Shown here: piece after piece, positions 1 to 8,658 of the stretch | Position numbering within the stretch: position 1 is the first letter of the stretch | How the letters are laid out: every line of letters begins with the position of its first letter | Source: Firmicutes bacterium UBA6226 | GTDB lineage: Bacteria > Bacillota_A > Clostridia > Peptostreptococcales > Acidaminobacteraceae | Direction of reading: 5' to 3' | Length of the DNA: 16,045 bases | Assembly (NCBI GenBank): GCA_002441045.1 | Contig: DJWQ01000208.1 | Location: forward strand, 1-16,045 | Program-made: the position numbers and the translations under genes | Notes under the pieces: model-generated | Seen by the model: only the letters and a program-made list of their open reading frames with translations | Databases searched by the model: none | Told to the model about the DNA's origin: nothing

Positions 1-540
1 GAATTTGATCATGCATTAAGCTATGAGATGATGATTCTCAATAATGTGCTTGGTGGAACAAATAGTTCAAAATTATTTCAATCGATTCGAGAAGATCGTG
101 GACTGACGTATTCCATATATTCTGAACCTAATTTTTATGATGCACTCGGTACAATGACGATTGGTTTTGGTGTTTCGAAGGAAAATCTTTCTGAAACTAT
201 GGAGATTATTGCCAATGAAATCGTTGAAATAAAGAAAAATTTAGTGTCAAACGATGAATTCAAACACGCTCAAAGTCATTTAAGAGGAAGCTTTTTCTTA
301 AATCTCGAAGGCAGTGAAAATTTAATGGACTTAATTGGTCGTATAGAATTATTTGCTCACAAAGAAAAGACTATTGATGATATGCTTGATAAAATCAATC
401 ATATTAGTATGGCTGGCGTCAATGAATTGATTTCAATGTGTTTAACACCGATGACAATTGCTATGGCTGTTGTAGGTGATGTTGAAAAAAGTGAAATTGA
501 AAAGCTTTACAACGATTTTGTAAGTACAATTTCAAAGTGA
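1..540 (+). CDS. M16 family zinc peptidase (processing-protease-like), C-terminal part only
   Basis: The reading frame is open from base 1, so the gene starts upstream; 179 codons and the TGA stop are visible. The segment LGGTNSSKLFQSIREDRGL (about residues 17-35 of the fragment) followed by TYSIYS is the hallmark of the C-terminal half of M16 peptidases (mitochondrial processing peptidase beta, Bacillus MlpA/YmxG). There an Arg and a Tyr complete the active site contributed by the HxxEH half. The zinc-binding HxxEH motif should lie upstream of this window and cannot be checked. Such proteins are thought to be cytoplasmic metallopeptidases, and the gene is often found near dut in Firmicutes. 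dut begins 29 nt downstream with no terminator between, so the two are probably co-transcribed. Family assignment is firm; the exact subfamily (YmxG or YmfH) is not. Confidence 0.88.
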   Translation, partial: EFDHALSYEMMILNNVLGGTNSSKLFQSIREDRGLTYSIYSEPNFYDALGTMTIGFGVSKENLSETMEIIANEIVEIKKNLVSNDEFKHAQSHLRGSFFLNLEGSENLMDLIGRIELFAHKEKTIDDMLDKINHISMAGVNELISMCLTPMTIAMAVVGDVEKSEIEKLYNDFVSTISK

Positions 541-569
541 GTTAAAAAGTATAATTTCTAGGGGGAAAT

Positions 570-1001
570 ATGAAAATTCGTATTGTGAATCAATCTGGCA
601 ATCCACTTCCAGAGTATAAAACACATGGTGCTTCGGGTATGGATTTACTTGCTAATAACGATGAACCCATTACTTTAGCACCTATGGAAAGACAACTTGT
701 TCCAACGGGATTGTTTGTGGAGATTCCTTTTGGTTTTGAAGGCCAAGTAAGAGCAAGAAGTGGTCTTTCTATAAAGAATGGTATTACTTTAGTTAATTGT
801 GTTGGAACAATTGATAGTGATTATAGAGGCGAGTTAAAAATTCCGGTGATTAATCTCAGCGATTCAAGCTTTACAATAGTAAAAGGTGATCGTGTTGCAC
901 AATTAATTATAACGAAGTATGAAAAAATTGATTGGGAACAAACTGAAGCGATTGATGAAACACATAGAGGTGAAGGCGGCTTCGGTTCAACTGGCGTATA
1001 A
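570..1001 (+). CDS. dut: deoxyuridine 5'-triphosphate nucleotidohydrolase (dUTPase)
   Basis: Hydrolyses dUTP to dUMP and pyrophosphate, keeping uracil out of DNA and supplying dUMP for thymidylate synthesis; the enzyme is a cytoplasmic homotrimer. At 143 residues it has the usual trimeric length, and all five motifs are present: I SGMDLLA (about 22-28), II RSGLS (63-67), III GTIDSDYRGEL (79-89, with catalytic Asp82 and uracil-stacking Tyr85), IV RVAQLI, and the glycine-rich motif V RGEGGFGSTGV at the very C-terminus. The ATG at 570 follows a GGGGG Shine-Dalgarno (561-565) at 4 nt. The ftsK gene starts 15 nt after the stop, so dut lies inside the operon. No insertion or missing residue was seen. 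Confidence 0.97.
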   Translation: MKIRIVNQSGNPLPEYKTHGASGMDLLANNDEPITLAPMERQLVPTGLFVEIPFGFEGQVRARSGLSIKNGITLVNCVGTIDSDYRGELKIPVINLSDSSFTIVKGDRVAQLIITKYEKIDWEQTEAIDETHRGEGGFGSTGV

Positions 1002-1016
1002 ACGAGGTGATATAAA

Positions 1017-3809
1017 GTGCCAAAAACAAATCAAAAAAAGCGAACCAACTCAAGTACAAAGCGTACGACAACTAAAACTGTAAAATCTGCTAAACCTAAC
1101 AAGCAAGAGTTAGAACGTAGTTATAAAATAAAGTACGAACTTAAAATGATAGCGTTGATTGCAGTAACTTTATTTATGATGTTAAGCTTATACACGACTG
1201 CAGTTGGCGTAGTTGGCCATGGCATTACCAATATTGTTTTGGGACTTTTTTCGTTTGTAGGATATAGTTTTCCAATTGTATTCTTTATTATTTTATTTGT
1301 TCAGCTAAATCCAAATTTTAGACCTGCTAGATTTAGGATTAATATCGCATTAGCGCTTGTATTAATTGGATTATTATTACTATCAACCCTAATTGCATAT
1401 GATGGTATTGAAAAGCAAAAGTTAATTTTAAGAAATGATTATCTGACTGGTGAAGGTCTAAAACAAGCCTATGAACTCGGTATGAATTTAAATGGTGGCG
1501 GCGTTTTTGGTGATGTGTTGACCATTACAACAGTAAAATTGATAGGCATCTTTGGTGCTTATATTGCAATTATTGTTTCTTTCATTGCTGGTTTTATTAT
1601 ATTTACTCGAGTCTCACTTCAGGATTTATGGGAGATGAAAAAGAAAAGCAGCTATGAACGTAAGTTAGCGAAAGCGCAAGAACGAGAAATTGAAGCAAGT
1701 ATTATTGAAAATAAAAAAGCTGAGAAACTCGAAAGCGAGAAAAGAAAAGAAAATAAAGTCAATGTGCCAATAGAGGAGCAGGATGTTGGTTTTTTAGGTG
1801 CTCTTGAAAATCAGCGTAAGTCAAGAAAAAAAGATGTTAAGAGTTTTGACTTTGATTCATATGACGGAGAGCCAAAAGTAACTCCGGTTAATAGTGAAAG
1901 AAAAGTCGAAGCACAGCAGAAAATGAACCGTGTAGGGGTCGTTTCAGATCCATATCAAGAGATGGAGGCAACCGTAGTAAACGATCAAGTAAAGCCAGTT
2001 ACAGAGAAAGTAACACCAGCAATAAAGTCTGAGCCGGTAAATACTTCAAAAATTGTTTTTCAAGATCATGCGGATAGAAATGTTGACGTTAACAAAAGTG
2101 AAACCGATGTTAAAAGTGAACGTATCTTTAAAAATGATCCGAATCTGAAAGACGACCAAACTGGCAAAAATGCGGTTGATAAACCTTCTCAAATTAATGT
2201 TACTGAGAAACCAGAAAAGATAAAAGAGTCTGATATTGATCCACTGACGAGACAATTGGTGAATGATGAGATTGCTATAAATACTGGAAAAATGTTTGAG
2301 ACATATACTTTACCACCCGTTGACATGTTGAATCACGGAAAACAACCAGCGGCTACTGAAGATAAAAACGAGTATTTAGAGATGGCAAAACAACTTGAAG
2401 ATACTTTAAATAATTTTAACGTTGATGCTAAGGTGATATCTGTTAAAAGAGGTCCTTCAATCACTATGTTTGAGGTTCAACCAAGTCCTGGGGTTAAAGT
2501 AAGCAAGGTTGTTAGTTTGTCAGATGATATTGCGCTAAATCTTGCGACAACTAATGTTAGGATAGCGCCTATCCCTAACAAAGCAGCCATAGGTATAGAA
2601 GTGCCAAATAGAACAACGTCTATGGTAACACTTAAAGAAGTTATCACTTCTGGAGAGTTTAAAAAACAAAAATCGAAGTTGACGGTTGGTTTAGGAAAAG
2701 ACATATCTGGCAATGCAATTATAGGTGATTTAGCTACCATGCCACATTTATTGATCGCAGGTGCAACTGGCTCTGGTAAGTCGGTATGTGTGAACACAAT
2801 TATCACAAGTATTTTGTTTAATGCTAAACCAGATGAGGTAAAGTTTCTTATGATTGACCCTAAAGTTGTCGAGCTTAGCAATTATAACGGGATACCACAT
2901 TTGATTTTACCAGTTGTAACAGATCCAAAGAAAGCCTCAATTGCTTTAAACTGGGCCGTTAATGAAATGACCAGACGGTATAAACTTTTTGCAGAGCAAG
3001 TGGTCAGAGACATGAAGAGCTACAATAAAAAAGCAGAGGCTAACGGTCTTGAAATGTTGCCTCAAATCGTTGTAATCATAGATGAGCTTGCTGACTTAAT
3101 GATGGTAGCACCAAATCAAGTTGAGGATGCCATCTGTCGTTTAGCTCAGATGGCTAGGGCGGCCGGAATCCATCTTATTGTCGCGACACAAAGACCATCA
3201 GTTGACGTTATAACGGGCTTAATTAAAGCCAATATCCCATCGAGAATTGCTTTTTCTGTTTCTTCTCAAGTGGACTCAAGAACCATCATTGACATGGGTG
3301 GTGCTGAAAAACTATTGGGAAAAGGAGACATGCTGTTTTATCCTAATGGTGTTTCGAAGCCAAAGCGAGCACAAGGTGCCTTTGTTTCAGATGAGGAAGT
3401 TGAATCTTTAGTGAACTATATTAAAGAACAAAATCAAGAAGTGGTTTATAATGAGGAAATCCTTGATGAAGTTCAATCATTTTCTACTAATTTGGACGAT
3501 GTGGATGAATATCTAGAAGAAGCGATTAATTTTGTAGTGGAAACAGGTCAAGCCTCCGCTTCAATGATGCAAAGACGATTTAGAGTTGGCTATAATAGAG
3601 CTGCTAGATTGGTAGAGGCTATGGAAGAAAGAGGCATCGTCGGTCCACATAGAGGTAGTAAACCAAGAGAAGTTTTAATTTCTAGAGGAGAACTGGATGC
3701 TTTTAATTCAGAAGTTGAGGTTGAAGAAACTTTTTCTGATGAAGCATTTGAGTATAATCAAGAAACCAATTATGAGTATGAAGAAGATGCATACTCAAAC
3801 GAAGAGTAA
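1017..3809 (+). CDS. ftsK: DNA translocase FtsK/SpoIIIE
   Basis: Membrane-anchored, septum-located, ATP-driven double-strand DNA pump that clears chromosome from the closing division or sporulation septum. The 930-residue protein starts with GTG at 1017, preceded by GAGGTGA (1004-1010). Order: a basic N-terminal tail; hydrophobic segments near 46-98, 105-130 and 168-200 (about four membrane helices); a long charged, low-complexity linker to about residue 440; then the motor. Walker A GATGSGKS is at 582-589, and Walker B ends in DE at 689-690 within [11 protein letters not shown]. The C-terminal gamma winged helix (about 845-905, with [13 protein letters not shown]) reads the polar KOPS/SRS octamers. 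An acidic tail (about 905-930) follows. rimO starts 17 nt downstream. In a spore former one gene may serve as both FtsK and SpoIIIE; sequence alone does not say which. Confidence 0.96.
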   Translation: MPKTNQKKRTNSSTKRTTTKTVKSAKPNKQELERSYKIKYELKMIALIAVTLFMMLSLYTTAVGVVGHGITNIVLGLFSFVGYSFPIVFFIILFVQLNPNFRPARFRINIALALVLIGLLLLSTLIAYDGIEKQKLILRNDYLTGEGLKQAYELGMNLNGGGVFGDVLTITTVKLIGIFGAYIAIIVSFIAGFIIFTRVSLQDLWEMKKKSSYERKLAKAQEREIEASIIENKKAEKLESEKRKENKVNVPIEEQDVGFLGALENQRKSRKKDVKSFDFDSYDGEPKVTPVNSERKVEAQQKMNRVGVVSDPYQEMEATVVNDQVKPVTEKVTPAIKSEPVNTSKIVFQDHADRNVDVNKSETDVKSERIFKNDPNLKDDQTGKNAVDKPSQINVTEKPEKIKESDIDPLTRQLVNDEIAINTGKMFETYTLPPVDMLNHGKQPAATEDKNEYLEMAKQLEDTLNNFNVDAKVISVKRGPSITMFEVQPSPGVKVSKVVSLSDDIALNLATTNVRIAPIPNKAAIGIEVPNRTTSMVTLKEVITSGEFKKQKSKLTVGLGKDISGNAIIGDLATMPHLLIAGATGSGKSVCVNTIITSILFNAKPDEVKFLMIDPKVVELSNYNGIPHLILPVVTDPKKASIALNWAVNEMTRRYKLFAEQVVRDMKSYNKKAEANGLEMLPQIVVIIDELADLMMVAPNQVEDAICRLAQMARAAGIHLIVATQRPSVDVITGLIKANIPSRIAFSVSSQVDSRTIIDMGGAEKLLGKGDMLFYPNGVSKPKRAQGAFVSDEEVESLVNYIKEQNQEVVYNEEILDEVQSFSTNLDDVDEYLEEAINFVVETGQASASMMQRRFRVGYNRAARLVEAMEERGIVGPHRGSKPREVLISRGELDAFNSEVEVEETFSDEAFEYNQETNYEYEEDAYSNEE

Positions 3810-3826
3810 ATTAGAGTGAGGAAAAT

Positions 3827-5185
3827 ATGAAAAAAGTATTTATTGAGACCTTAGGATGTTCTAAGAATCTTAATGACAGTGAAATTATGTTAGGTATTTT
3901 GGACGATCATTATATATTGTGTGAAGAAGTATCTGAAGCAGATGTTGTAATCGTCAATACGTGTTCATTTATACACGATGCAAAAGAAGAATCAATTGAA
4001 ACCATTTTAGAGTTATCAAAGTTAAAAACAAACGGTAATTGTGAAAAACTAATCGTTACAGGTTGTTTATCACAAAGGTATCCTGAAACGTTGATTGAGG
4101 AAATTCCTGAAATTGATGCAGTCATTGGTACAAGTAATTTCTACGAAATAGAAGAAGTTTTAGATGTGCTTTATGACGAAAAAAATTCACATCACAATAA
4201 CAAGCTGTTTATGAAAAATGTTGATATTGAAATTCCTGAAGCATTGCCTAGAATTTTAACGACACCTTCTCATTATGCCTATTTGAAAATTGCTGAAGGC
4301 TGTGATAATAAATGTACTTATTGTATTATTCCAAAGCTTAGAGGTAAGTATCGTTCTAGAAAAATCGAAGATATCGTAGAAGAAGCTAAAGATCTTGCTA
4401 TTATGGGTATTAAAGAACTTATGATTATTGCTCAAGATACTTCTAGATATGGCATCGATATCTATGGTGAAGCGAAACTTGATGTGCTCTTAAGTGAATT
4501 ATCAAAGATTGAGGGTATTAAATGGATTCGCGTTCATTACTCATATCCTGACATTTTAGATGATCGTTTACTAGATGGTTTTTTCAATAATGAGAAAGTT
4601 GTGAACTATTTTGATATTCCGGTTCAACACGCTAGTGACAGCATTTTGAAGTTAATGAATAGACGTACGTCTTTAAAGGATATCGAGGACATCATATCAA
4701 AAATAAGATCTCGGGATCCTAAATCAGTTATCAGAACTACAGTTATTGTCGGTTTTCCTGGAGAGACACAAGCTGATTTTGATATTCTTATGAATTTCGT
4801 CGAAAAGGTAAGATTTGATAGATTAGGCGCATTTGAATATTCGTTTGAAGAGGATACGCCTTCAGCTAAATTACCAAATCACTTGTCCGATGAAGTTAAA
4901 AAAGAGAGACGTGAGCTTCTAATGGAAAAGCAAATGATTATTTCTGAATCACTTTCTTATGAAAAAATTGGAAGAGTGTATGAAGTTGTAATTGAAGAAG
5001 TTGCTGAAGCTGGTAAAATATTAGTTGGTAGAACCGCGTTTGATGCACCTGATATCGATGGCGTTGTCTATGTACACACAACTTTACCAATTGAGTTTGG
5101 TACTTTTGTCAACGTTAAAATCACCGATGCCTTAGAATATGATTTGATTGGAGTGATTGAAAATGAAGATGAATATCGCAAATAA
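3827..5185 (+). CDS. rimO: ribosomal protein S12 (uS12) Asp methylthiotransferase RimO
   Basis: Radical-SAM enzyme that adds a methylthio group to the beta carbon of the conserved Asp of ribosomal protein uS12. The 452-residue protein has the three-domain MTTase layout. The N-terminal UPF0004 domain carries Cys11 (in ETLGCSKN), Cys46 (NTCSF) and Cys80 (TGCLSQ), the ligands of the auxiliary 4Fe-4S cluster. The radical-SAM barrel has the CxxxCxxC motif as Cys159, Cys163 and Cys166 (GCDNKCTYC). A C-terminal TRAM domain spans about 375-445. The ETLGCSKNLNDSE start and the overall length favour RimO over the tRNA enzyme MiaB. The ATG follows GAGTGAGG. The last codons overlap the start of pgsA, implying translational coupling. 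The link to ribosome modification is family knowledge; nothing in the neighbourhood contradicts it. Confidence 0.95.
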   Translation: MKKVFIETLGCSKNLNDSEIMLGILDDHYILCEEVSEADVVIVNTCSFIHDAKEESIETILELSKLKTNGNCEKLIVTGCLSQRYPETLIEEIPEIDAVIGTSNFYEIEEVLDVLYDEKNSHHNNKLFMKNVDIEIPEALPRILTTPSHYAYLKIAEGCDNKCTYCIIPKLRGKYRSRKIEDIVEEAKDLAIMGIKELMIIAQDTSRYGIDIYGEAKLDVLLSELSKIEGIKWIRVHYSYPDILDDRLLDGFFNNEKVVNYFDIPVQHASDSILKLMNRRTSLKDIEDIISKIRSRDPKSVIRTTVIVGFPGETQADFDILMNFVEKVRFDRLGAFEYSFEEDTPSAKLPNHLSDEVKKERRELLMEKQMIISESLSYEKIGRVYEVVIEEVAEAGKILVGRTAFDAPDIDGVVYVHTTLPIEFGTFVNVKITDALEYDLIGVIENEDEYRK

Positions 5186-5696
5186 ATTAACACTTTTAAG
5201 AATTATTCTCATTCCTATTTTTATCTACCTACTGTTAGAAGGTTATACCATTGCCGCTTTTATAATGTTTTCTTTAGCTTCCTTTACAGACTTTTTAGAT
5301 GGTTATTTAGCTAGAAAATATAATTTAGTAACGAACTTTGGAAAATTTATGGATCCATTAGCAGATAAGCTGTTGGTTACATCTGCACTCGTTTGTTTTG
5401 TTCAATTGGGTTTATTAAATTCATGGGTCGTCATTATTATTCTATCAAGAGAGTTTATTGTAAGCATTTTTAGAGCCATTGCAGCTGCTGAAGGAATTGT
5501 AATAGCAGCAAGTTGGTGGGGAAAAGCAAAAACGATAAGTCAAATGTTTATGGTGATCGTACTGTTGCTCAATAATTATCCATTTGAGTGGCTTCATATT
5601 CCAATGGATCAGATTTTGATTTATTTAGCAACGATATTAACCGTTATTTCAGGTTATGATTATATTGTAAAAAATAAACAAGTTTTAAAGGATTAA
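5163..5696 (+). CDS. pgsA: CDP-diacylglycerol-glycerol-3-phosphate 3-phosphatidyltransferase
   Basis: Integral membrane enzyme that makes phosphatidylglycerol phosphate from CDP-diacylglycerol and glycerol 3-phosphate, the committed step to phosphatidylglycerol and cardiolipin. The complete CDP-alcohol phosphotransferase signature is present: Asp43, then D46-G47-x2-A50-R51-x8-G60-x3-D64-x3-D68. Several hydrophobic helices span the 177 residues. Start choice: three in-frame starts exist (TTG 5157, ATG 5163, ATG 5169). GGAGTGA at 5150-5156 lies 6 nt before 5163, so I chose that; 5169 remains possible. The gene overlaps the end of rimO by 23 nt, with its ribosome-binding site inside rimO. It is the last gene of the left operon, since a strong terminator begins 3 nt after its stop codon. 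Confidence 0.94.
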   Translation: MKMNIANKLTLLRIILIPIFIYLLLEGYTIAAFIMFSLASFTDFLDGYLARKYNLVTNFGKFMDPLADKLLVTSALVCFVQLGLLNSWVVIIILSREFIVSIFRAIAAAEGIVIAASWWGKAKTISQMFMVIVLLLNNYPFEWLHIPMDQILIYLATILTVISGYDYIVKNKQVLKD

Positions 5697-5698
5697 CC

Positions 5699-5742
5699 AA
5701 TTCGGTTGACGTAAAATCATTATGTCAACCGAATTCTTTTTT
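5699..5742 (+). terminator. intrinsic terminator after pgsA
   Basis: A 12-bp perfect stem (5699-5710 with 5724-5735, AATTCGGTTGAC / GTCAACCGAATT) extends inward by one G-T and three A-T pairs to a 5-nt loop at 5715-5719. CTTTTTTAT follows. It closes the operon ending in pgsA. Confidence 0.92.
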
Positions 5743-5743
5743 A

Positions 5744-5852
5744 TAGCCACAGGCTTACATGTGGTGAAATCAGGGGACTCAATTTCCGAAGTTTTATTTA
5801 GCCACAAGTTTACTTATGTTGAAATTAGGGGACTCTATACCAAAAGATTTTT
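5744..5852 (+). repeat. diverged 55-bp tandem duplication in the cinA upstream region
   Basis: Two copies, about 5744-5798 and 5799-5852, begin with the same TAGCCACA and share TGAAAT(C/T)AGGGGACTC at the same offset. Both end in T-rich tracts (GTTTTATT / ATTTTTATT). In copy 1 CCACA (5747-5751) pairs with TGTGG (5760-5764). In copy 2 a different but similar hairpin (ACAAG with CTTaTGT) can form, so pairing seems kept while bases changed. There are only two copies. I do not recognise the family. They lie between the pgsA terminator and the cinA Shine-Dalgarno, an otherwise gene-free stretch of about 200 nt. Confidence 0.75.
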
Positions 5853-5893
5853 ATTGATTAGATCAAAAGTAATGTTTTATTAATGGAGGCTAT

Positions 5894-7132
5894 ATGAAAG
5901 CTGGAATTTTAGCAATTGGAACAGAATTATTGACAGGTCAAACCGTTAACACAAATGCCGCATACCTTGGTAGTGAGCTTGCTACGTTGGGTATTGGTGT
6001 GTATTATCATCAAACCGTTGGAGATAATATGGACCGTATGAAACTCGCAATATCAGAAATGCTTGATCGTGTAGATGTACTCATTACTACAGGAGGTCTT
6101 GGACCCACTCAAGACGATATAACAAAAGAAATGGTTGCTGAAGTTTTGAATAAAAAAATGCTATTAGATCACAACAGTTTAGAATTAATTAAAGAACGAT
6201 TTAGAATGTTTAATCGGACAATGCCTGAAAGCAATGTTCGACAAGCGTATTTTCCGGAAGATGCTATTATTTTAGATAATAAAATGGGTACTGCTCCAGC
6301 TTGTATCATAGAGCTTGAAAATCAAAAATGCATTATTGTTTTACCTGGTCCGCCAAGAGAAATGAAGTTTATATATTCAACTTATATCAAAGATTATCTA
6401 TCAAACAAAAGTAAAACAAAGCTATCTAGCCGTTTCTTAAGCATCTATGATTACGGTGAATCCGCTGTAGAGGAACGTTTGATTGACTTAATTGATGGTC
6501 AAACAAATCCTACCTTTGCCACATATGCTGGTGATGGGAAGGTCATATTAAGAATTACAGCCTCTGGCCCTGACGCTTCAGAGAATGAGGCTTTATGTGA
6601 TCAATACTCTTCTGTTATAAATGAAAGAATAGGCAATCATATTGTTTCTTATACAGGTGAAGATATCGATGAAGTTGTACTTAATAAGTTGATTCATAAG
6701 AAACTTACAATTTCTTTTGCAGAATCATGTACAGGTGGCAAACTCATCAGCTCATTAATAAAATACTCGGGTGCTTCAGAAGTCGTTGATACTGGAATTG
6801 TAACGTATAGTAATGCATCAAAGATAAGAGAACTGAATGTCAGAGAGGAAATTCTTCAAACTTATGGAGCAGTTAGCCATCAAACGTGTTATGAGATGGT
6901 AAAAGGGTTGATGGAAAAGACGGGATCAGATATAAGCGTCAGCGTTACAGGGATTGCTGGCCCAAATGGAGGGACGCTAGAAAAACCTGTAGGCTTAGTA
7001 TATATTGGGATTGGTTTTAGTGGAGAAATATTTACTTTTGAGAATAAGTTTACAGGTGATCGTGAATTGATACAGAACAGAACAGTTATTAAAGCTCTCA
7101 AAATAATATATGATTTTTTAGAAAAAATGTAA
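5894..7132 (+). CDS. cinA: CinA: competence/damage-inducible protein with NMN deamidase-type C-terminal domain
   Basis: The 412-residue protein has the standard two-domain CinA layout. The N-terminal MoaB/MogA-like (MoCF) domain starts MKAGILAIGTELLTGQT and has TGGLGPTQDD at 66-75; in studied homologues it is associated with ADP-ribose pyrophosphatase activity. The C-terminal PncC domain (about 255-412) has AESCTGG at 276-282 and a later SVTGIAGPNGG segment; PncC deamidates nicotinamide mononucleotide in NAD salvage. GGAGG at 5884-5888 precedes the ATG by 5 nt. recA follows with no terminator between, so cinA transcripts can read into recA as known in streptococci. In those bacteria CinA is linked to competence and RecA; here only the gene order supports that link. 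Confidence 0.95.
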   Translation: MKAGILAIGTELLTGQTVNTNAAYLGSELATLGIGVYYHQTVGDNMDRMKLAISEMLDRVDVLITTGGLGPTQDDITKEMVAEVLNKKMLLDHNSLELIKERFRMFNRTMPESNVRQAYFPEDAIILDNKMGTAPACIIELENQKCIIVLPGPPREMKFIYSTYIKDYLSNKSKTKLSSRFLSIYDYGESAVEERLIDLIDGQTNPTFATYAGDGKVILRITASGPDASENEALCDQYSSVINERIGNHIVSYTGEDIDEVVLNKLIHKKLTISFAESCTGGKLISSLIKYSGASEVVDTGIVTYSNASKIRELNVREEILQTYGAVSHQTCYEMVKGLMEKTGSDISVSVTGIAGPNGGTLEKPVGLVYIGIGFSGEIFTFENKFTGDRELIQNRTVIKALKIIYDFLEKM

Positions 7133-7136
7133 TAAT

Positions 7137-7165
7137 TTGACAATTATCGATTTCAAATATATAAT
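7137..7165 (+). promoter_or_regulatory. recA promoter 1, perfect sigma-A consensus
   Basis: TTGACA (7137-7142), a 17-nt spacer (7143-7159) and TATAAT (7160-7165) match the housekeeping consensus exactly, with a predicted start near 7172. The promoter lies 4 nt after the cinA stop. Its two boxes sit in an inverted repeat (TTTGACAATTAT / ATAATTGTATCAAA, with a 2-nt bulge). Confidence 0.85.
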
Positions 7166-7178
7166 TGTATCAAAGTGT

Positions 7179-7206
7179 TTGAATAAACAAAAATATATGT
7201 TATAAT
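7179..7206 (+). promoter_or_regulatory. recA promoter 2
   Basis: TTGAAT (7179-7184), a 16-nt spacer and TATAAT (7201-7206). The predicted start is around 7213, directly on the LexA box, so this promoter is the one most directly blocked by LexA. Confidence 0.65.
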
Positions 7207-7211
7207 AAAAC

Positions 7212-7225
7212 AGAACAAATGTTCT
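7212..7225 (+). promoter_or_regulatory. LexA (SOS/Cheo) box of recA
   Basis: AGAACAAATGTTCT is a 14-nt element with perfect GAAC-N4-GTTC half-sites, the Bacillus/Clostridium LexA (DinR) consensus. It sits between the promoter 2 -10 box and the recA Shine-Dalgarno, where bound LexA would block both promoters. It implies a Gram-positive LexA elsewhere in the genome. Confidence 0.9.
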
Positions 7226-7251
7226 AATAATGAAGGCGGGTGTATGAAACT

Positions 7252-8268
7252 ATGAGTGAAAGACAAAAGGCACTAGAGAGTGTACTTGGACAAATTGAGA
7301 AGCAATTCGGAAAAGGTTCTATCATGAAGCTCGGTGATGAATCGGCTAAAATGAACGTTGAAAGTATACCTACCGGTTCTATAGATTTAGATATAGCTTT
7401 AGGAATCGGCGGTATTCCAAAGGGAAGAATTGTAGAAATATATGGACCAGAGTCATCGGGTAAGACAACCGTTACGCTTCACATGATCGCTGAAGTACAA
7501 AAAACAGGTGGGACAGCTGCTTTTATTGATGCTGAGCATGCGCTCGATCCAGTTTATGCGAAAGCTATTGGTGTAAATATTGAAGAATTGATTGTATCTC
7601 AACCAGATACCGGTGAACAAGCACTCGAAATCGTAGATGCACTCGTTCGCAGTGGCGCTGTAGACATCGTTGTAGTAGACTCAGTTGCTGCACTAGTTCC
7701 TAAAGCAGAAATCACTGGCGAAATGGGCGATTCGCATATGGGACTACAAGCTAGACTTATGTCGCAAGCCTTGAGAAAACTGACAGCTATTATTAATAAG
7801 TCAAATTGTACGGTCATCTTTATCAACCAGTTACGTATGAAAATTGGCGTTATGTTTGGTAATCCTGAGACGACAACTGGCGGTAATGCGCTTAAGTTTT
7901 ATGCTTCAGTACGTTTGGATGTTAGGAGAATTGATTCTATAAAAAAAGATTCTGATGTTATCGGAAATAGAACACGTGTTAAAGTTGTTAAAAATAAAGT
8001 AGCACCACCATTTAAACAAGCTGAGTTTGATATTATGTATGGAACGGGAATTTCAAAAGAAGGTAGTATTCTAGACGTTGCTTGTGATGCAGATATTATT
8101 AAGAAATCAGGTTCATGGTACAGTTATGAAGGTAATAAAATTGGTCAAGGCCGTGAAAATGCAAAAGAATATTTAATTCTTAATCCTGAAATCTGTACTG
8201 AAATTGAAAAGGCGGTTCGTATACACTTTAATTTAACAGGTGCAGTAAAAAACAAAGATGAAGAATAA
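7252..8268 (+). CDS. recA: recombinase RecA
   Basis: ATP-dependent strand-exchange protein that also promotes LexA self-cleavage. It has 338 residues. Walker A GPESSGKT is at 65-72, Walker B is in [12 protein letters not shown], and the L2 region [17 protein letters not shown] is intact. Start choice: a GTG at 7240 is in frame, but it directly abuts the AAGGCGG Shine-Dalgarno (7233-7239). ATG 7252 gives the family-typical [19 protein letters not shown] beginning, so 7252 is preferred. Regulation is visible: two promoters and a LexA box upstream, and a terminator 12 nt after the stop. It is a full-length, single-exon gene with no intein. Confidence 0.98.
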   Translation: MSERQKALESVLGQIEKQFGKGSIMKLGDESAKMNVESIPTGSIDLDIALGIGGIPKGRIVEIYGPESSGKTTVTLHMIAEVQKTGGTAAFIDAEHALDPVYAKAIGVNIEELIVSQPDTGEQALEIVDALVRSGAVDIVVVDSVAALVPKAEITGEMGDSHMGLQARLMSQALRKLTAIINKSNCTVIFINQLRMKIGVMFGNPETTTGGNALKFYASVRLDVRRIDSIKKDSDVIGNRTRVKVVKNKVAPPFKQAEFDIMYGTGISKEGSILDVACDADIIKKSGSWYSYEGNKIGQGRENAKEYLILNPEICTEIEKAVRIHFNLTGAVKNKDEE

Positions 8269-8280
8269 TAAATTTAACGA

Positions 8281-8310
8281 ATACTCACTTGGAAAAGTGG
8301 GTATTTTTTA
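8281..8310 (+). terminator. intrinsic terminator after recA
   Basis: A 10-bp stem, ATACTCACTT (8281-8290) with AAGTGGGTAT (8295-8304, one T-G pair), a GGAA tetraloop, then a T tract through 8309. Confidence 0.9.
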
Positions 8311-8507
8311 TTTAGTATCAAAGAAAATGGTGTATAATTTGAGGATTTAAGTTCAAAGATTTTTATTGTCATAATTAATAAGTTTAGTCATTAATAATAT
8401 TACTTTTGTTGTATGTTTAAGCAGTTTTGTAGGTAATCTGTGTATGTTTACATGGAAAATTCATTTATATTGATGGTTGCTAGATATATAAATTTGCTGA
8501 AATGTAG
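8311..8507. other. AT-rich intergenic stretch between recA and rny, nothing recognised
   Basis: About 200 nt without a plausible coding frame, RNA gene or strong hairpin. A TATAAT at 8333-8338 has no convincing -35 box. The rny promoter region begins after it. Confidence 0.6.
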
Positions 8508-8537
8508 GTGACAACGGATTTTCAGCCTGTGTGTCAC

Positions 8538-8566
8538 TTGACAATACACTGGAAAAATTATAAAAT
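8538..8566 (+). promoter_or_regulatory. rny sigma-A promoter
   Basis: TTGACA (8538-8543), a 17-nt spacer and TAAAAT (8561-8566); predicted start near 8573. An inverted repeat GTGACA (8508-8513) / TGTCAC (8532-8537) abuts the -35 box on its upstream side. Confidence 0.8.
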
Positions 8567-8604
8567 TAGTTGTATGATTGTATATTGAAACATGCATTCA
8601 TGAC

Positions 8605-8624
8605 AAGACCAGTTTTCTGGTCTT
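8605..8624 (+). promoter_or_regulatory. hairpin in the rny 5' leader
   Basis: AAGACCAG (8605-8612) pairs perfectly with CTGGTCTT (8617-8624) over a TTTT loop. The stem ends 14 nt before the AAGGGGGTGA Shine-Dalgarno (8638-8647). No U tract follows, so it is not a standard terminator. It may affect stability or translation of the RNase Y message. Confidence 0.6.
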
Positions 8625-8658
8625 AAAATTTAAGCAAAAGGGGGTGAACGACATAAAC

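Noticed and set aside
550..555. TATAAT between the M16 gene and dut
   Set aside because: No -35-like sequence at a suitable distance; the gap is short and both genes look co-transcribed.
2477..2881. 134-residue open frame on the minus strand inside ftsK
   Set aside because: It lies antisense to the conserved ATPase motor, has no plausible ribosome-binding site, and its sequence is a shadow of the coding strand.
5744..5852. CRISPR array
   Set aside because: Only two copies, diverged, with no constant repeat/variable spacer pattern and no cas genes.
8333..8338. TATAAT after the recA terminator
   Set aside because: No convincing -35 box and nothing downstream to express; the rny promoter at 8538-8566 is far better.
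8578..8658. N-terminal extension of RNase Y from TTG 8578
   Set aside because: It would translate through the leader hairpin and the Shine-Dalgarno, begins right at the predicted transcription start, and adds residues before the family's membrane anchor.
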